The notes under the pieces: model-generated
Told to the model about the DNA's origin: nothing
The model's database searches: none
The model's input: only the letters and a program-made list of their open reading frames with translations
In this document: positions 52,469 through 61,517 of the stretch, one piece after another
How the letters are laid out: every line of letters starts with the position of its first letter
How positions within the stretch are numbered: position 1 is the first letter of the stretch
Translations under genes and position numbers: made by a program
Source of the DNA: Yaniella halotolerans DSM 15476
Lineage (GTDB): Bacteria; Actinomycetota; Actinomycetes; Actinomycetales; Micrococcaceae
Reading direction: 5' to 3'
Length of the DNA stretch: 64,000 bases
NCBI RefSeq assembly: GCF_000420805.1
Contig: NZ_ATVQ01000001.1
Span: 1,302,001-1,366,000, forward strand

Positions 52469-53929
52469 ATGTCTATCACGGCTCGACCACAAGCAAATAT
52501 TGTGGGCTCCGGGCCAAATGGGCTTACCGCAGCAGCCATGCTGGCTAGGGCCGGCTGGCACGTACGCATCTTTGAACGCAATACCGCGATCGGTGGTGCC
52601 GCCGCATCTGCAGATGTTTTCGGGGATGGCTCGATTGTCGATTTGGGTGCGGCCTCCCACCCCTTTGGTGCAGCATCCCCGATCTTTCGATACCTTGGGC
52701 TCGAAGAGTATGGGTTGGAATGGTTGCATTCCGAGTATCCGATGGCCCACCCATTCGATGATGCACCCGCTGCGATTTTGCACCGCGACGTACGAAAGAC
52801 GGCACGCAGTTTGGGCAACGATCAGATTGCGTGGCGGCTCATTCACCGCGGCATCGTCAACTCGATCGATGACTACATGGATGCGATTCTGCGGCCCCTG
52901 TTGCGGTTCCCTGATCATCCGGTCAAAATGGCACAATTCGGGCTGCTCTCAACGCCGCCATCCACCTGGTTTGTGCGAACAGCATTTCGTGAAGAACCCG
53001 CACGGGCGCTCTTCACCGGTTCTGCGGCTCATGCCAGTACACCGCTGGGGCATCCATTTACTTCAACATTTGGCGTACTGTTTTCTGCCCTCGGTATGAC
53101 GCGTGGATGGCCAGTCGTCAAGGGTGGCACCGGGGCGCTCGTCAACGCGTTAGCCCAGGTGATTACAGCTCACGGCGGAGAAATTCACACCGGCCAAGAG
53201 GTCACCAATATCGATGATCTGCCGGCGGCGCGCGTCACGCTGTTGGACATCACGCCCTCACAAGCCCTGGTTATGCGCGGCAAACAGCTGAGCCAGCTTC
53301 CTGAATCGACGGTGCATAGACTCCAGCGCTGGCGTTATGGTCCAGGCGTGTACAAGGTCGATTGGCTGCTGGACGGTCCGGTACCGTGGGCCGATCAGCG
53401 CGTCGGCAAGGCCACCACCGTGCACCTTGGTGGTCAGGCTGCCGAAATCCGCCTGGCCGAAGCCCAAGTCAATGCCGGAAGGATCCCGGACCGCCCATTT
53501 GTGATGGTGGGACAGCCACAGGTCGCTGATCCGTGCCGTGCTCCGGAGGGTAAACATGTTTTGTGGACGTATACCCACGTCCCCAACGGGTACCGGCCGG
53601 CAGCTTCTGACCGCGAATACGTCGCCGATGCAATTCAGGGACAACTCGAACGGTTCGCACCCGGATTTGGTAGCACGATCTTGGATAAGAAAATTTGGGA
53701 TCCAGCTGCTCTGGAACAGTGGAACCCGAACCTTGTCGGTGGCGACATTGCCGGTGGCTCAATGACGGGTTTTCAGTCGCTGCTGCGTGGCGGTCTCACG
53801 CTTGAGCCGTACCGAATGGGCGTGCCTGGCTTATATATGTGTTCGGCTGCGACTCCACCGGGTGCTGGTGTTCACGGAATGCCTGGGGCTTGGGCCGCAC
53901 AGGCCGTCCTAGAAGACCAGCGCCACTGA
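52469..53929 (+). CDS. FAD-dependent oxidoreductase, phytoene-dehydrogenase-like
   Basis: 486 residues. The dinucleotide-binding loop VGSGPNGLTAAAMLARAGW is at about 12-30, followed by the Glu of FERNTAIGGAAAS that holds the ribose. The C-terminal PGLYMCSAATPPGAGVHGMPG closes the FAD site. The type is related to CrtI/phytoene dehydrogenases and amine oxidases. No carotenoid genes lie near, so the substrate is unknown. Stop is six bases from the convergent nadE stop. Confidence 0.8.
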   Translation: MSITARPQANIVGSGPNGLTAAAMLARAGWHVRIFERNTAIGGAAASADVFGDGSIVDLGAASHPFGAASPIFRYLGLEEYGLEWLHSEYPMAHPFDDAPAAILHRDVRKTARSLGNDQIAWRLIHRGIVNSIDDYMDAILRPLLRFPDHPVKMAQFGLLSTPPSTWFVRTAFREEPARALFTGSAAHASTPLGHPFTSTFGVLFSALGMTRGWPVVKGGTGALVNALAQVITAHGGEIHTGQEVTNIDDLPAARVTLLDITPSQALVMRGKQLSQLPESTVHRLQRWRYGPGVYKVDWLLDGPVPWADQRVGKATTVHLGGQAAEIRLAEAQVNAGRIPDRPFVMVGQPQVADPCRAPEGKHVLWTYTHVPNGYRPAASDREYVADAIQGQLERFAPGFGSTILDKKIWDPAALEQWNPNLVGGDIAGGSMTGFQSLLRGGLTLEPYRMGVPGLYMCSAATPPGAGVHGMPGAWAAQAVLEDQRH

Positions 53930-53935
53930 TCCGGC

Positions 53936-54754
53936 CTAGTACCACCACGTATCAAAGGGTGTAACTGGCATCCGACGTTTGTGTTTCGACCGCTGATAGG
54001 TGGATGCGAGTTTGGCGGCTGCCTCATCGTCGATATCCTTGCCCTCCAGGAAAGCATCGATATCGCCGTAGGAGATGCCCAGTTCATCCTCGTCGGTGCG
54101 ACCGGGGTTATCGGTGAGGAGATCTGCGGTGGGGACCTTATCGACGAGCCGTGACTCAGCCCCAAGTCGGGTGCCCATATCGCGCACCTGGGTCTTGGTG
54201 AGCCCGGACAACGGCATGATGTCGGCTGACCCGTCACCGAATTTCGTGAAGAATCCGGTGAGTGATTCCGCTGCTTGGTCACTGCCGACCACCAGGGCGT
54301 TGTAATGCCCCGCAACCGCATACTGGGCGACCATTCGCATGCGGGCTTTGACGTTTCCGAGATTGTAATCGCTGGTGCGCTCGCCGAGGGCGTCGTTGAA
54401 GGCATCCGACAGAGCATCGGTGGCGGACCCGATTTGGAGGTTGATGGCACGGTCCGGTGCGATGAAATCCATGGCAGCTTGGGCATCATCGGCGTCAGCT
54501 TGGACGTGGTAGGGGAGTTGAACTCCGTAGAAGCGGCCTTCCCAATCCGGGTTGACTCGGCGATATTGTTCTACCGCCATTTGGCAGAGACGCCCAGCAA
54601 CGGTGGAATCAACTCCACCCGAAATACCTAAAACCAGTCCGTTGGCTCGGGTGTGATGCAGATAGTCGACCATAAAATTTACCCGCCGGACGATCTCTGA
54701 GTCTAAGTCGATATCGGCTACGGCATTCAGGGTGTCAATGATCTCGCGTTGCAT
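53936..54754 (-). CDS. nadE: NAD+ synthase, ammonia-dependent
   Basis: 272 residues. The PP-loop LGISGGVDSTVAGRL (43-57) and the P2 segment ESRLVDKVPTADLLTDNPGRTDEDELG are diagnostic; the length matches the short, ammonia-using form without a nitrilase glutaminase domain. It makes NAD+ from nicotinic acid adenine dinucleotide and ATP. Third gene of a leftward group after xth and a hypothetical gene. Confidence 0.95.
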   Translation of the reverse strand: MQREIIDTLNAVADIDLDSEIVRRVNFMVDYLHHTRANGLVLGISGGVDSTVAGRLCQMAVEQYRRVNPDWEGRFYGVQLPYHVQADADDAQAAMDFIAPDRAINLQIGSATDALSDAFNDALGERTSDYNLGNVKARMRMVAQYAVAGHYNALVVGSDQAAESLTGFFTKFGDGSADIMPLSGLTKTQVRDMGTRLGAESRLVDKVPTADLLTDNPGRTDEDELGISYGDIDAFLEGKDIDDEAAAKLASTYQRSKHKRRMPVTPFDTWWY

Positions 54755-54778
54755 GTCGGCCTTTCGTCTTCGGGTGGG

Positions 54779-55717
54779 CTAGTTAGCGTATTCGTAGCGT
54801 TGGATGCTGTCCCAAACATCTAGGGCTGCCTGATATTTGCGGCGCATGATGTCGGCAGCTTGTTCTAGCATAGCCGGGGGCAGCCCGGTGTAGTTTTCGG
54901 GATCTTCCATCTCCATCTCGTCCTCGAGCCGGTAGATGCGTTGCAATACGTCGTGGCCTTCTTCGAGGAACCGTCCTGCGGTATCCGGCCAGGCGTACTT
55001 GCTGAGGGCACCGTAATCCAGTTCCACCAGGCCCTCCACACTGCCAACTCTGTGGAAGTTTCGAATCCAGTTCTGCATCGCGTGCAGATTTTTGTTGTAC
55101 GGGTGCTTGGGACCTTCAGGCCCGTAATGATGCATCAGGATCGTCAGATGCCCGAGGCGAGACATGATCGAGTTAGTTTCTCGAATCCGCCGGATCACGG
55201 TGGTGCCGTCGACGACATCCTCGGTGACTGTATTGAGGCCGTGTGGTTCGTCAGGACCGCCAAACATGGCGAGCCACTGTGGAGGTACCGACCATAAGTC
55301 CATAAAGAAGTTGGAGATGGGGCGGCTGATGAGTCCGGCATCGGCTTGGAGCTCGGAGATTTTTTCGAACGTATCGAGCTGGTGTTGTGGCACTAAGCGT
55401 TGATACAGCTCGTCGTCGAAGTATTTCCGGCGAATCGTCGTAGATTCAAACGCTGCGCGCGCGAGATACTCGACATGAAAAAATTGTTGGACTTGCCCGA
55501 AGGGATCCGTCATTTCAAGGACTCGGACGATGGGTGGATCCGATGTACCGGGAAATGTTGAGTCTGCTTCGGGCCGAAGCCGACGATTGAGTCGTTCGGC
55601 GGCTTCGGCTTCAATATCGGCACGCGAAAGCTTCGTGGCATCCTGGGCGAGGTTCTGGATCCGCTCTGGAAGTTTCTCCAGCGGTTGGTAAATACGCAGA
55701 AACGCCAGGTGCTTCAT
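54779..55717 (-). CDS. Conserved-looking hypothetical protein
   Basis: 312 residues, soluble, with no signal peptide or membrane segment. It starts MKHLAFLRIYQPLEKLPERI, contains basic Arg-rich helices, RRKYFDDELYQRLVPQHQ, a Trp-rich WSVPPQWLAMFGGPDEPHG, and ends with helices rich in Glu. I recognise no catalytic motif. It is placed between xth (8 bases upstream) and nadE (24 bases downstream), so it is probably co-expressed with them and not essential to either reaction. Function unknown. Confidence 0.7.
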   Translation of the reverse strand: MKHLAFLRIYQPLEKLPERIQNLAQDATKLSRADIEAEAAERLNRRLRPEADSTFPGTSDPPIVRVLEMTDPFGQVQQFFHVEYLARAAFESTTIRRKYFDDELYQRLVPQHQLDTFEKISELQADAGLISRPISNFFMDLWSVPPQWLAMFGGPDEPHGLNTVTEDVVDGTTVIRRIRETNSIMSRLGHLTILMHHYGPEGPKHPYNKNLHAMQNWIRNFHRVGSVEGLVELDYGALSKYAWPDTAGRFLEEGHDVLQRIYRLEDEMEMEDPENYTGLPPAMLEQAADIMRRKYQAALDVWDSIQRYEYAN

Positions 55718-55725
55718 CGTGTGTC

Positions 55726-56544
55726 CTATCCCAGCTGGGCTACCACCGGCACGTGGTCAGAGGGGCCCTTGCCTTTGCGTTCTTCGCGGTCAATCCACGC
55801 ATCCGTCACGTCGTTCGCTAGATGCGGTGAGGCGAGGATGAAATCGATCCGCATGCCCTCATTTTTCGGGAAACGCAGACGCTGATAGTCCCAGTAGGTA
55901 TAAGTCTCTGGGCCTGGGTGACGGGGGCGGACAATGTCAACAAGACCGGCATCTTCGAACGCACGGAAGGCGGTACGTTCTGGCTCGGAGACGTGGGTCA
56001 GGCCTTCTTCGATGAACAGCTCCATGTCCCAGACGTCTTCGTCGTAGGGTGCCACATTCCAGTCTCCGGTCAGAGCGACCCTGGTGGTGTTAGTCATGTC
56101 GGAGGTGACATGGGTGTGCAGGGCGTTGAGGAACCGGAGCTTATACTCCATGTGCTCATCTTCTAAGGATCGACCGTTGGGGATATAGAGGCTGTGGAGC
56201 CGGAAGGGCTCGACGTCAGTTTTCTTGGTGCCAACGGTGGCAGAAATGGCACGGGCTTCAACCTGTGGATCGACTCCGTTTTTGCCGAACTCGGGCTGGC
56301 CCTCAAAACCATATTCCACATCTTCTAACCCAACGCGTGAAGCGATGGCCACCCCGTTCCACTGAGAGAACCCAAAGTGGGCTACTTGATAGCCGGCCAT
56401 CTCGAAGAGACCCCAGGGAAAGTTTTCATCCCGGCATTTCGTTTCTTGAATGGTCAGAACATCGGCGTCAGTAGCGTCTAGCCAGTCTTCTACCCGATCA
56501 GCTCGGGCGCGCAACGAATTCACATTCCAAGTCGCAAATTTCAT
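55726..56544 (-). CDS. xth: Exodeoxyribonuclease III
   Basis: 272 residues. Exonuclease-endonuclease-phosphatase fold: ATWNVNSLRARADRVEDWL with the metal Asn, LTIQETKCRDENFP with the Glu, LTGDWNVAPYDEDVWD with Asp-x-Asn, and KGPSDHVPVVAQLG with the final Asp-His. It removes abasic sites and 3' blocks in DNA base excision repair. First gene of the xth-hyp-nadE group. Confidence 0.94.
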   Translation of the reverse strand: MKFATWNVNSLRARADRVEDWLDATDADVLTIQETKCRDENFPWGLFEMAGYQVAHFGFSQWNGVAIASRVGLEDVEYGFEGQPEFGKNGVDPQVEARAISATVGTKKTDVEPFRLHSLYIPNGRSLEDEHMEYKLRFLNALHTHVTSDMTNTTRVALTGDWNVAPYDEDVWDMELFIEEGLTHVSEPERTAFRAFEDAGLVDIVRPRHPGPETYTYWDYQRLRFPKNEGMRIDFILASPHLANDVTDAWIDREERKGKGPSDHVPVVAQLG

Positions 56545-56595
56545 ACTGACAAGCCTACCTGGCCGTCCGGGTTGCCTTGGCGAGGTGTGGAAAAC

Positions 56596-56976
56596 TTACA
56601 GCAATACTGAAAGATCACAGGTTTCGTTCACGTAGTCGGCAGCCTCATCGATATCTTCGAGTTCCTCTTCTGACAACTCGGATACCGTTTCTTGAGCTTC
56701 GGTGGCTGCCGTTTCGTCGGTGCCGGTTAGGCCTTCTAACTGCAGAAATAAGGGTTGCAGTTTGGTGAGGGCCTCGCCGAGTTCGCCGTCGGTTGCCTCA
56801 GCCAGGTCGTTCAGCTCGGCGTAGGTCTCGGTGAGCACTTCGTTAGCGTCGTTTTCATCGGCCTCGACCACATCGGACTCGTAGGCTTGAAGTTGTGCAC
56901 ACGCCTCATCGGCTGCGGAATCACCGCAGCCGACAAGAAAAATCCCGCCAATGACGGGGAAGAGTAAGCGTCGAAT
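56596..56976 (-). CDS. Small acidic lipoprotein with no standard start codon
   Basis: The frame ends at 56596 and codes ETCDLSVLL at its C-terminus. The first standard start is GTG 56871, but the frame runs further upstream as RRLLFPVIGGIFLVGCGDSA, a good lipoprotein signal with lipobox LVGC, and stops at 56995. The only start-like codons before it are ATT 56974-56976 and ATA 56977-56979, next to the TAA of the gene upstream. Either a rare start codon with coupling to that gene, or a base error, is needed. Acidic helical body with two Cys; function unknown. Confidence 0.55.
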   Translation of the reverse strand: MRRLLFPVIGGIFLVGCGDSAADEACAQLQAYESDVVEADENDANEVLTETYAELNDLAEATDGELGEALTKLQPLFLQLEGLTGTDETAATEAQETVSELSEEELEDIDEAADYVNETCDLSVLL

Positions 56977-57572
56977 TATTCGTCGCCGTCTTCTTCAGGT
57001 GCTGGAGCTTCTTCTTCAGGTGCTGGAGCTTCTTCTTCTGGCAGGCCCTGTTGAGGCATCTGCTGCTGTGGCATCTGGCCCTGACCCTGGCCCTGCATCT
57101 GCTGCTGAGCGAAGGACGAGCAGTAGCCGTTGATCGTGTCGAGGGCTTCGGTCAAGCTGGTGCCTTCGGCTTCGAATGAGTCGGGGTCGAAGTCTTGCAT
57201 AGCCTGCATGCCCTCGTCGATGGTGTCGCCCATTTCATCGAGGTAGGCAGCGTGGACTTGTAAAGCGGTGCGCAGTGGAATGGTTTCGCCGGTGTCTGGA
57301 TTGACCTGGTCATCAGAGCGGTCATATGAGTGGTTGCGAATGTCCAAGGCAGCTGATTCGATGGCCTGGGATGCGTTCCCTTCGCCACCCTGTTGCATAA
57401 CCATACCTGCCTGCTGGATGCCTTCATTGGCCTTCGTCTCCGCACCCATGATCAGACCGCAGGTTTCTTCCTGGTCACGAGCCTGGCTGACCGAGTCATC
57501 AGCGCATGCGGTCAGCGTGAGACCGGCCGCAGCGGCAATGGCGGCGAATTTGCCCAAGGTTTTGATCGACAT
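56976..57572 (-). CDS. Lipoprotein with Gln-rich and APAPEEE tail
   Basis: 198 residues from ATG 57572 (AAAGGAA upstream); the open frame extends further but lacks a site. Signal MSIKTLGKFAAIAAAAGLTL with lipobox LTAC. The body has two Cys (ETCGLIMG; GYCSSFA), and the tail holds PQQQMPQQ and two APAPEEE/D units encoded by 21-base direct repeats at 56988-57029. Convergent with nothing; it is followed at once by another lipoprotein frame. Function unknown; probably cell-surface. Confidence 0.7.
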   Translation of the reverse strand: MSIKTLGKFAAIAAAAGLTLTACADDSVSQARDQEETCGLIMGAETKANEGIQQAGMVMQQGGEGNASQAIESAALDIRNHSYDRSDDQVNPDTGETIPLRTALQVHAAYLDEMGDTIDEGMQAMQDFDPDSFEAEGTSLTEALDTINGYCSSFAQQQMQGQGQGQMPQQQMPQQGLPEEEAPAPEEEAPAPEEDGDE

Positions 57573-57693
57573 GAAGGTTCCTTTTCGTGACTGTCGTATA
57601 AAACTTCTCCTCCGTACTGTACCTGAGCGCGTCTCGGCGTTTGCGGATTGCAACCATGAGGGTCTGTGCATCGGGGCAACGTAGGATAGGGGT

Positions 57694-58254
57694 ATGACCC
57701 AAGATCTGACTGCAGACCGTGCACGCCTGGCTGAACTCATTCGCGAACTTGCTGTGGTCCACGGCAAAGTGACGCTTTCCTCGGGCAAAGAAGCCGACTA
57801 TTACATTGACCTACGTCGTATTACGCTCCACCATGAAGCCGCACCACTTGTGGGTCGGGTCATGCTGGGCCTGCTCGACGAAGCCGGTATCGATTTCGAA
57901 GCAGCTGGTGGCTTGACCATGGGCGCTGATCCGGTGGGTACCGCCGTGATGCATGCCGCTGGCGATCGCGCTATCGATGCTTTTGTGGTGCGTAAAACAC
58001 AGAAAACTCACGGTCTTTCACGCCAGGTTGAAGGTCCCGGTGTCGACGGCCGCAAAGTGGTCATTCTTGAAGACACCTCAACCACCGGTGGCTCAGCGTT
58101 GACAGCCGTTGAAGGCGTTCGCAACGCCGGCGGTGATATCCAGGCGGTCGCTGTGATCGTGGATCGGGACACCGGTGCGGCTGAACACGTGGCAGAGCAA
58201 GCCGGTGTGCCATACCTCTACGCGTTTTCAAAGAACGATCTCGGTCTCGACTAA
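57694..58254 (+). CDS. pyrE: Orotate phosphoribosyltransferase
   Basis: 186 residues from ATG 57694. The PRPP motif VVILEDTSTTGGSALTAVEGV is at about 122-142; SGKEADYYIDLRRITLH and FVVRKTQKTHGLSRQVEGP carry substrate contacts. It makes orotidine 5'-phosphate in pyrimidine synthesis. Actinobacterial pyrE often lies beside trmH-type and fba genes, as here. Confidence 0.95.
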   Translation: MTQDLTADRARLAELIRELAVVHGKVTLSSGKEADYYIDLRRITLHHEAAPLVGRVMLGLLDEAGIDFEAAGGLTMGADPVGTAVMHAAGDRAIDAFVVRKTQKTHGLSRQVEGPGVDGRKVVILEDTSTTGGSALTAVEGVRNAGGDIQAVAVIVDRDTGAAEHVAEQAGVPYLYAFSKNDLGLD

Positions 58255-58302
58255 CTTCGAGCCCCGATTCGTTCGCCAAAGTTTTCAACGAAAGGACCAT
58301 TC

Positions 58303-58611
58303 ATGGCTAAAACACCTCCTGAACCTACGGCAGGTTTGGTTGTCGCCGGCATGCTCGGCGGTTACCTGACCGGTCGCATAACAAAGCAACGTCCGCTCGC
58401 TGGCCTCGTGCTTGGCGCTTGCGGCATCGCTGCCGGTAAGCGGTGGCGTCGCTCATCTGGACCGGGCACCTCTGCTCTGCTGTCCACGATTTACGTCGGC
58501 GCATTTGGGCTTTCGCATCCGCTGGCGAAAAAATTGGGTGCTTGGCCAGCTGTTCTGGTGTCTACAGCTGTGACAGCAGGTGCAGCCCGGGTGTTGAACG
58601 ACAAGCAATGA
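58303..58611 (+). CDS. Small membrane protein, unknown
   Basis: 102 residues, AAAGGA before ATG 58303. Three or four short hydrophobic segments rich in Gly and Ala (GLVVAGMLGGYLTG; AGLVLGACGIAAG; WPAVLVSTAVTAGAARVL) with basic loops. No family recognised. It overlaps the next gene (ATGA), so it is translated together with the RNA methyltransferase. Confidence 0.65.
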   Translation: MAKTPPEPTAGLVVAGMLGGYLTGRITKQRPLAGLVLGACGIAAGKRWRRSSGPGTSALLSTIYVGAFGLSHPLAKKLGAWPAVLVSTAVTAGAARVLNDKQ

Positions 58612-59240
58612 CGACTGAGCACCGCGAACCCAGCTGGGAAGACCGCGAGGTTGGCGTCGGCCCCTGGGAGGGGGAGTGGCCCGTAGGCGACCAATGGGAT
58701 GAGACCCTGTTGGCTGAAGGCGACCGTCGCAACGTCGCTGATCACTACCGGTATTGGACGGTCGAAGCGATCGTCGCAGATTTGGATACCCGGCGCCACC
58801 CACTGCACATCGCCATTGAAAACTGGCAGCACGACTTCAACATCGGCACCGTGGTACGGACCGCCAACGCGTTCAACGTGGCCGGTGTACACATCATCGG
58901 GCGTCGTCGCTGGAATCGGCGCGGCGCTATGGTGACCGATAAGTACATGCATGTCCACCACCATCCAACCGTCGAGGACTTTGTGACCTGGGCGGACGTG
59001 GAAAATCTGCCGGTGCTCGGGGTCGACTTATTCGACGATTCGGTGCCAATCGAGACCTTCGATTTCCCAGCTGCATGCGTCATGGTGTTCGGACAAGAAG
59101 GCCCCGGGCTCTCCGAAGAAATTCACGCGGCTGCCAAAGCCACATTATCGATCGTTCAGTACGGATCAACACGCTCTATTAACGCGGGCAGTGCCGCTGG
59201 TATTGCCATGCACGCCTGGGTCCGACAACACGGCGGTTGA
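58608..59240 (+). CDS. SpoU/TrmH-family RNA 2'-O-methyltransferase
   Basis: 210 residues from ATG 58608, overlapping the preceding stop; the longer frame lies inside that gene. The knot-forming SPOUT motifs are NIGTVVRTANAFNV (motif 1), VMVFGQEGPGLSEE (motif 2) and LSIVQYGSTRSINAGSAAGIA (motif 3). It methylates tRNA or rRNA ribose using AdoMet. Which nucleotide is not known. Confidence 0.88.
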   Translation: MTTEHREPSWEDREVGVGPWEGEWPVGDQWDETLLAEGDRRNVADHYRYWTVEAIVADLDTRRHPLHIAIENWQHDFNIGTVVRTANAFNVAGVHIIGRRRWNRRGAMVTDKYMHVHHHPTVEDFVTWADVENLPVLGVDLFDDSVPIETFDFPAACVMVFGQEGPGLSEEIHAAAKATLSIVQYGSTRSINAGSAAGIAMHAWVRQHGG

Positions 59241-59288
59241 CTTCGCTAGACTAACCATAGTTCTAAGTTTCATATCCAAGGAGCTTTC

Positions 59289-60311
59289 ATGGCATTTGCC
59301 ACCCCAGACCAGTACGCCGAGATGATCGACGCCGCGAAAACCGGCGGGTACGCGTATCCTGCGATTAACGTCACCAGTTCTCAGACACTCAACGCCGCAC
59401 TGCGCGGATTCGCAGAAGCAGAATCAGACGGCATCATTCAAGTTTCCAATGGCGGGGCAAAATACTTCTCCGGCTCCAATATTGAGGACATGGTGACCGG
59501 TTCACTGGCTTTTGCAGCCTTTGCTCGCGAAGTCGCCAAGAACTACGGTGTCCGCATCGCGCTGCATACCGACCACGCTATGCGCGACAAACTCGATAAC
59601 TGGGTTATCCCGCTCATGGATGCCTCAGCCGCCGAGGTCAAGGCTGGACGCGATCCGATCTTCCAGTCACATATGTGGGACGGTTCAGCAGAAACTGTGC
59701 CGGAGAATCTCCGTATTGCCGAACAGCTGCTGGAACGCACCGCCTTCAATAAGCAGATTCTGGAAATTGAAGTTGGCGTCGTCGGCGGTGAAGAAGACGG
59801 CTACGCGGCTGAAATTGATGACAAGCTCTACTCAACCGTCGATGATGGTCTAGCCACTGTCAAAGCTCTGGGCACCGGCGAAAACGGCCGGTACATTACC
59901 GCGCTAACCTTCGGAAATGTGCACGGTGTGTACAAGCCAGGTGGCGTTGAGCTGCGTCCGGGACTCCTGAAAGAAATTCAGGACGCCGTTGGTGCTGAGA
60001 TCGGCCAGGACCGTCCATTTGATCTAGTCTTCCACGGTGGTTCCGGATCCTCCGAGCAGGATATCTCGGATGCCGTGTCCTACGGTGTGATCAAGATGAA
60101 CGTCGATACCGACACTCAGTATGCGTTTAGCCGGCCGGTTGCCACCCACATGTTTGAAAACTATGACGGTGTGCTGAAGATTGACGGCAACGTCGGTGAC
60201 AAGTCCAAATACGATCCACGTGCGTGGGGTAAGGCCGCCGAAGCCAATATGGCCGCTCGTGTGGTTGAAGCCTGCCAGAACCTAGGCTCTGCCGGAAAAT
60301 CGTTGAAATAA
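59289..60311 (+). CDS. fba: Class II fructose-bisphosphate aldolase
   Basis: 340 residues, AAGGAG before ATG 59289. Zinc-dependent aldolase: LHTDHAMRDKLDNWVIPLM with zinc His and catalytic Asp, EIEVGVVGGEEDGYAAE, FGNVHGVYKPGGVELRP with a zinc His, and VFHGGSGSS with another, plus NVDTDTQYAF. Central glycolysis and gluconeogenesis. Its TAA overlaps the start of the next gene (TAATG). Confidence 0.96.
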   Translation: MAFATPDQYAEMIDAAKTGGYAYPAINVTSSQTLNAALRGFAEAESDGIIQVSNGGAKYFSGSNIEDMVTGSLAFAAFAREVAKNYGVRIALHTDHAMRDKLDNWVIPLMDASAAEVKAGRDPIFQSHMWDGSAETVPENLRIAEQLLERTAFNKQILEIEVGVVGGEEDGYAAEIDDKLYSTVDDGLATVKALGTGENGRYITALTFGNVHGVYKPGGVELRPGLLKEIQDAVGAEIGQDRPFDLVFHGGSGSSEQDISDAVSYGVIKMNVDTDTQYAFSRPVATHMFENYDGVLKIDGNVGDKSKYDPRAWGKAAEANMAARVVEACQNLGSAGKSLK

Positions 60312-60646
60312 TGGTTGCATCACAGTGGGTACAGATCAGCATCTACGTACCGATGAGCAATGCAGAAACCGTGCGTAACGCGCTAGCTGATGCGGGCGCC
60401 GGGCAACTGGGTAACTATCGTGGCGCATCATGGTCGACCACCGGAGTTGGACGTTTCACGCCGCTGCGCGGATCCAACCCGACGATCGGTGCCGAAGACG
60501 TACCGGCCGATGTTCCCGAACACAAAATCGAGGTACTGGCTCCGCGAGAGATCGCCCGATCTGTGGTCGAAGCAGCGATTGCAGCGCACCCATACGAAGA
60601 ACCGGCCTACTACGTGACCGAAGTGTGGATGCTCGAAGACCTCTAG
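60311..60646 (+). CDS. Stand-alone Nif3-insert/CutA-like domain protein
   Basis: 111 residues, overlapping the fba stop. It corresponds to the small inserted PII/CutA-like domain of Nif3 (YqfO) proteins: IYVPMSNAETVRNALADAGAGQ, GNYRGASWSTTGVGRFTPLRG, and the ending AHPYEEPAYYVTEVW typical of that domain. Proteins of only this domain occur in several bacteria; possible metal or metabolite binding, unproven. Confidence 0.75.
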   Translation: MVASQWVQISIYVPMSNAETVRNALADAGAGQLGNYRGASWSTTGVGRFTPLRGSNPTIGAEDVPADVPEHKIEVLAPREIARSVVEAAIAAHPYEEPAYYVTEVWMLEDL

Positions 60647-60647
60647 G

Positions 60648-61145
60648 TCAGGCATCCGGTACAGCTTTGTGCAGTTCGCTGGAGAGGTGTTGCTGCATCT
60701 GCTCACCTTCGGCCGCCATATCGTATTCGGTATAGACCGCACTGCGGTCCGTGTTGAACACATAATGGCGCATCGTTTGCTCCACGAACTTGGCCGTGCT
60801 GGTATTCGAAACCACCGAATAGCCGAGCACCATCGTCAGGCTCTGGTCGTCATTGACCGTCGCGGTGCCTTCTAGCAGCTCGGTCTGTCCGGTCGGTTGT
60901 GCGATCACAAACTCAATATGGCCGCCTTCCTGGGGCCGCAAATAACCAACCTCGGTGTGCATTGGAACGCCATCGTGGTTGGTTGTTTTTTGGACGTAGG
61001 TCAAAAACGGTTTGCCTTCGGTCGCAGTGAAGGTCAGCGTTTCGCGGTAATGAAAATCTTCAATCGTCGGGTAGTGTCCGTGGCCATGTCCGACCCACTC
61101 GCCGAGAAGAAATTCGTACGGGGCTACTAAATCATGCAAAGTCAT
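60648..61145 (-). CDS. Nitrobindin-type haem-binding protein (FABP-like)
   Basis: 165 residues from ATG 61145; a start at 61163 is possible. The motif LGEWVGHGHGHYPTIEDF matches the GxWxGxGxGxxP signature and the C-terminal QHLSSELHK supplies the conserved His region that binds ferric haem. Beta-barrel nitrobindins bind haem and may scavenge nitric oxide or peroxynitrite. Convergent with the Nif3-like gene, one base apart. Confidence 0.85.
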   Translation of the reverse strand: MTLHDLVAPYEFLLGEWVGHGHGHYPTIEDFHYRETLTFTATEGKPFLTYVQKTTNHDGVPMHTEVGYLRPQEGGHIEFVIAQPTGQTELLEGTATVNDDQSLTMVLGYSVVSNTSTAKFVEQTMRHYVFNTDRSAVYTEYDMAAEGEQMQQHLSSELHKAVPDA

Positions 61146-61261
61146 ACCCCCATTAAACGCCATGGGTCTGGGTCTTGCCCACAGTTGGGTAGTTGGCGGT
61201 GACCGTGGCGCACTATACTTAGCACACAAGGTATCGGGCCTTGTGATTCGGAAGGAATAAC

Positions 61262-61453
61262 ATGGAAAGTATCCCTTGGTTTGCCTGGATCGCCATCGTT
61301 GCCATCATCATGTGGGGGCTTGTGATGGTGGTAGGAAGCATTACTGGACGTTCGATGCCATCGTCTCGGGGTAGTGCCGATCGGACTGAGATTGACGAGC
61401 TGAAGCAGCGGGTCAACGAACTCGAAATGCAAATAGACCGTATGAATCGCTAG
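61262..61453 (+). CDS. Small membrane protein with C-terminal coiled coil
   Basis: 63 residues, GGAAGGAA before ATG 61262. One membrane helix (WFAWIAIVAIIMWGLVMVV), a Ser/Arg linker and a short heptad helix (IDELKQRVNELEMQIDRM), the plan of PspB/YvrD-like small proteins. Function unknown. Confidence 0.65.
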   Translation: MESIPWFAWIAIVAIIMWGLVMVVGSITGRSMPSSRGSADRTEIDELKQRVNELEMQIDRMNR

Positions 61454-61517
61454 TTCACAGCACCTCTACGCGCTACGAAAACTGCGACCCGGCTACGGAA
61501 ACTCTCACGGTGAGGCA

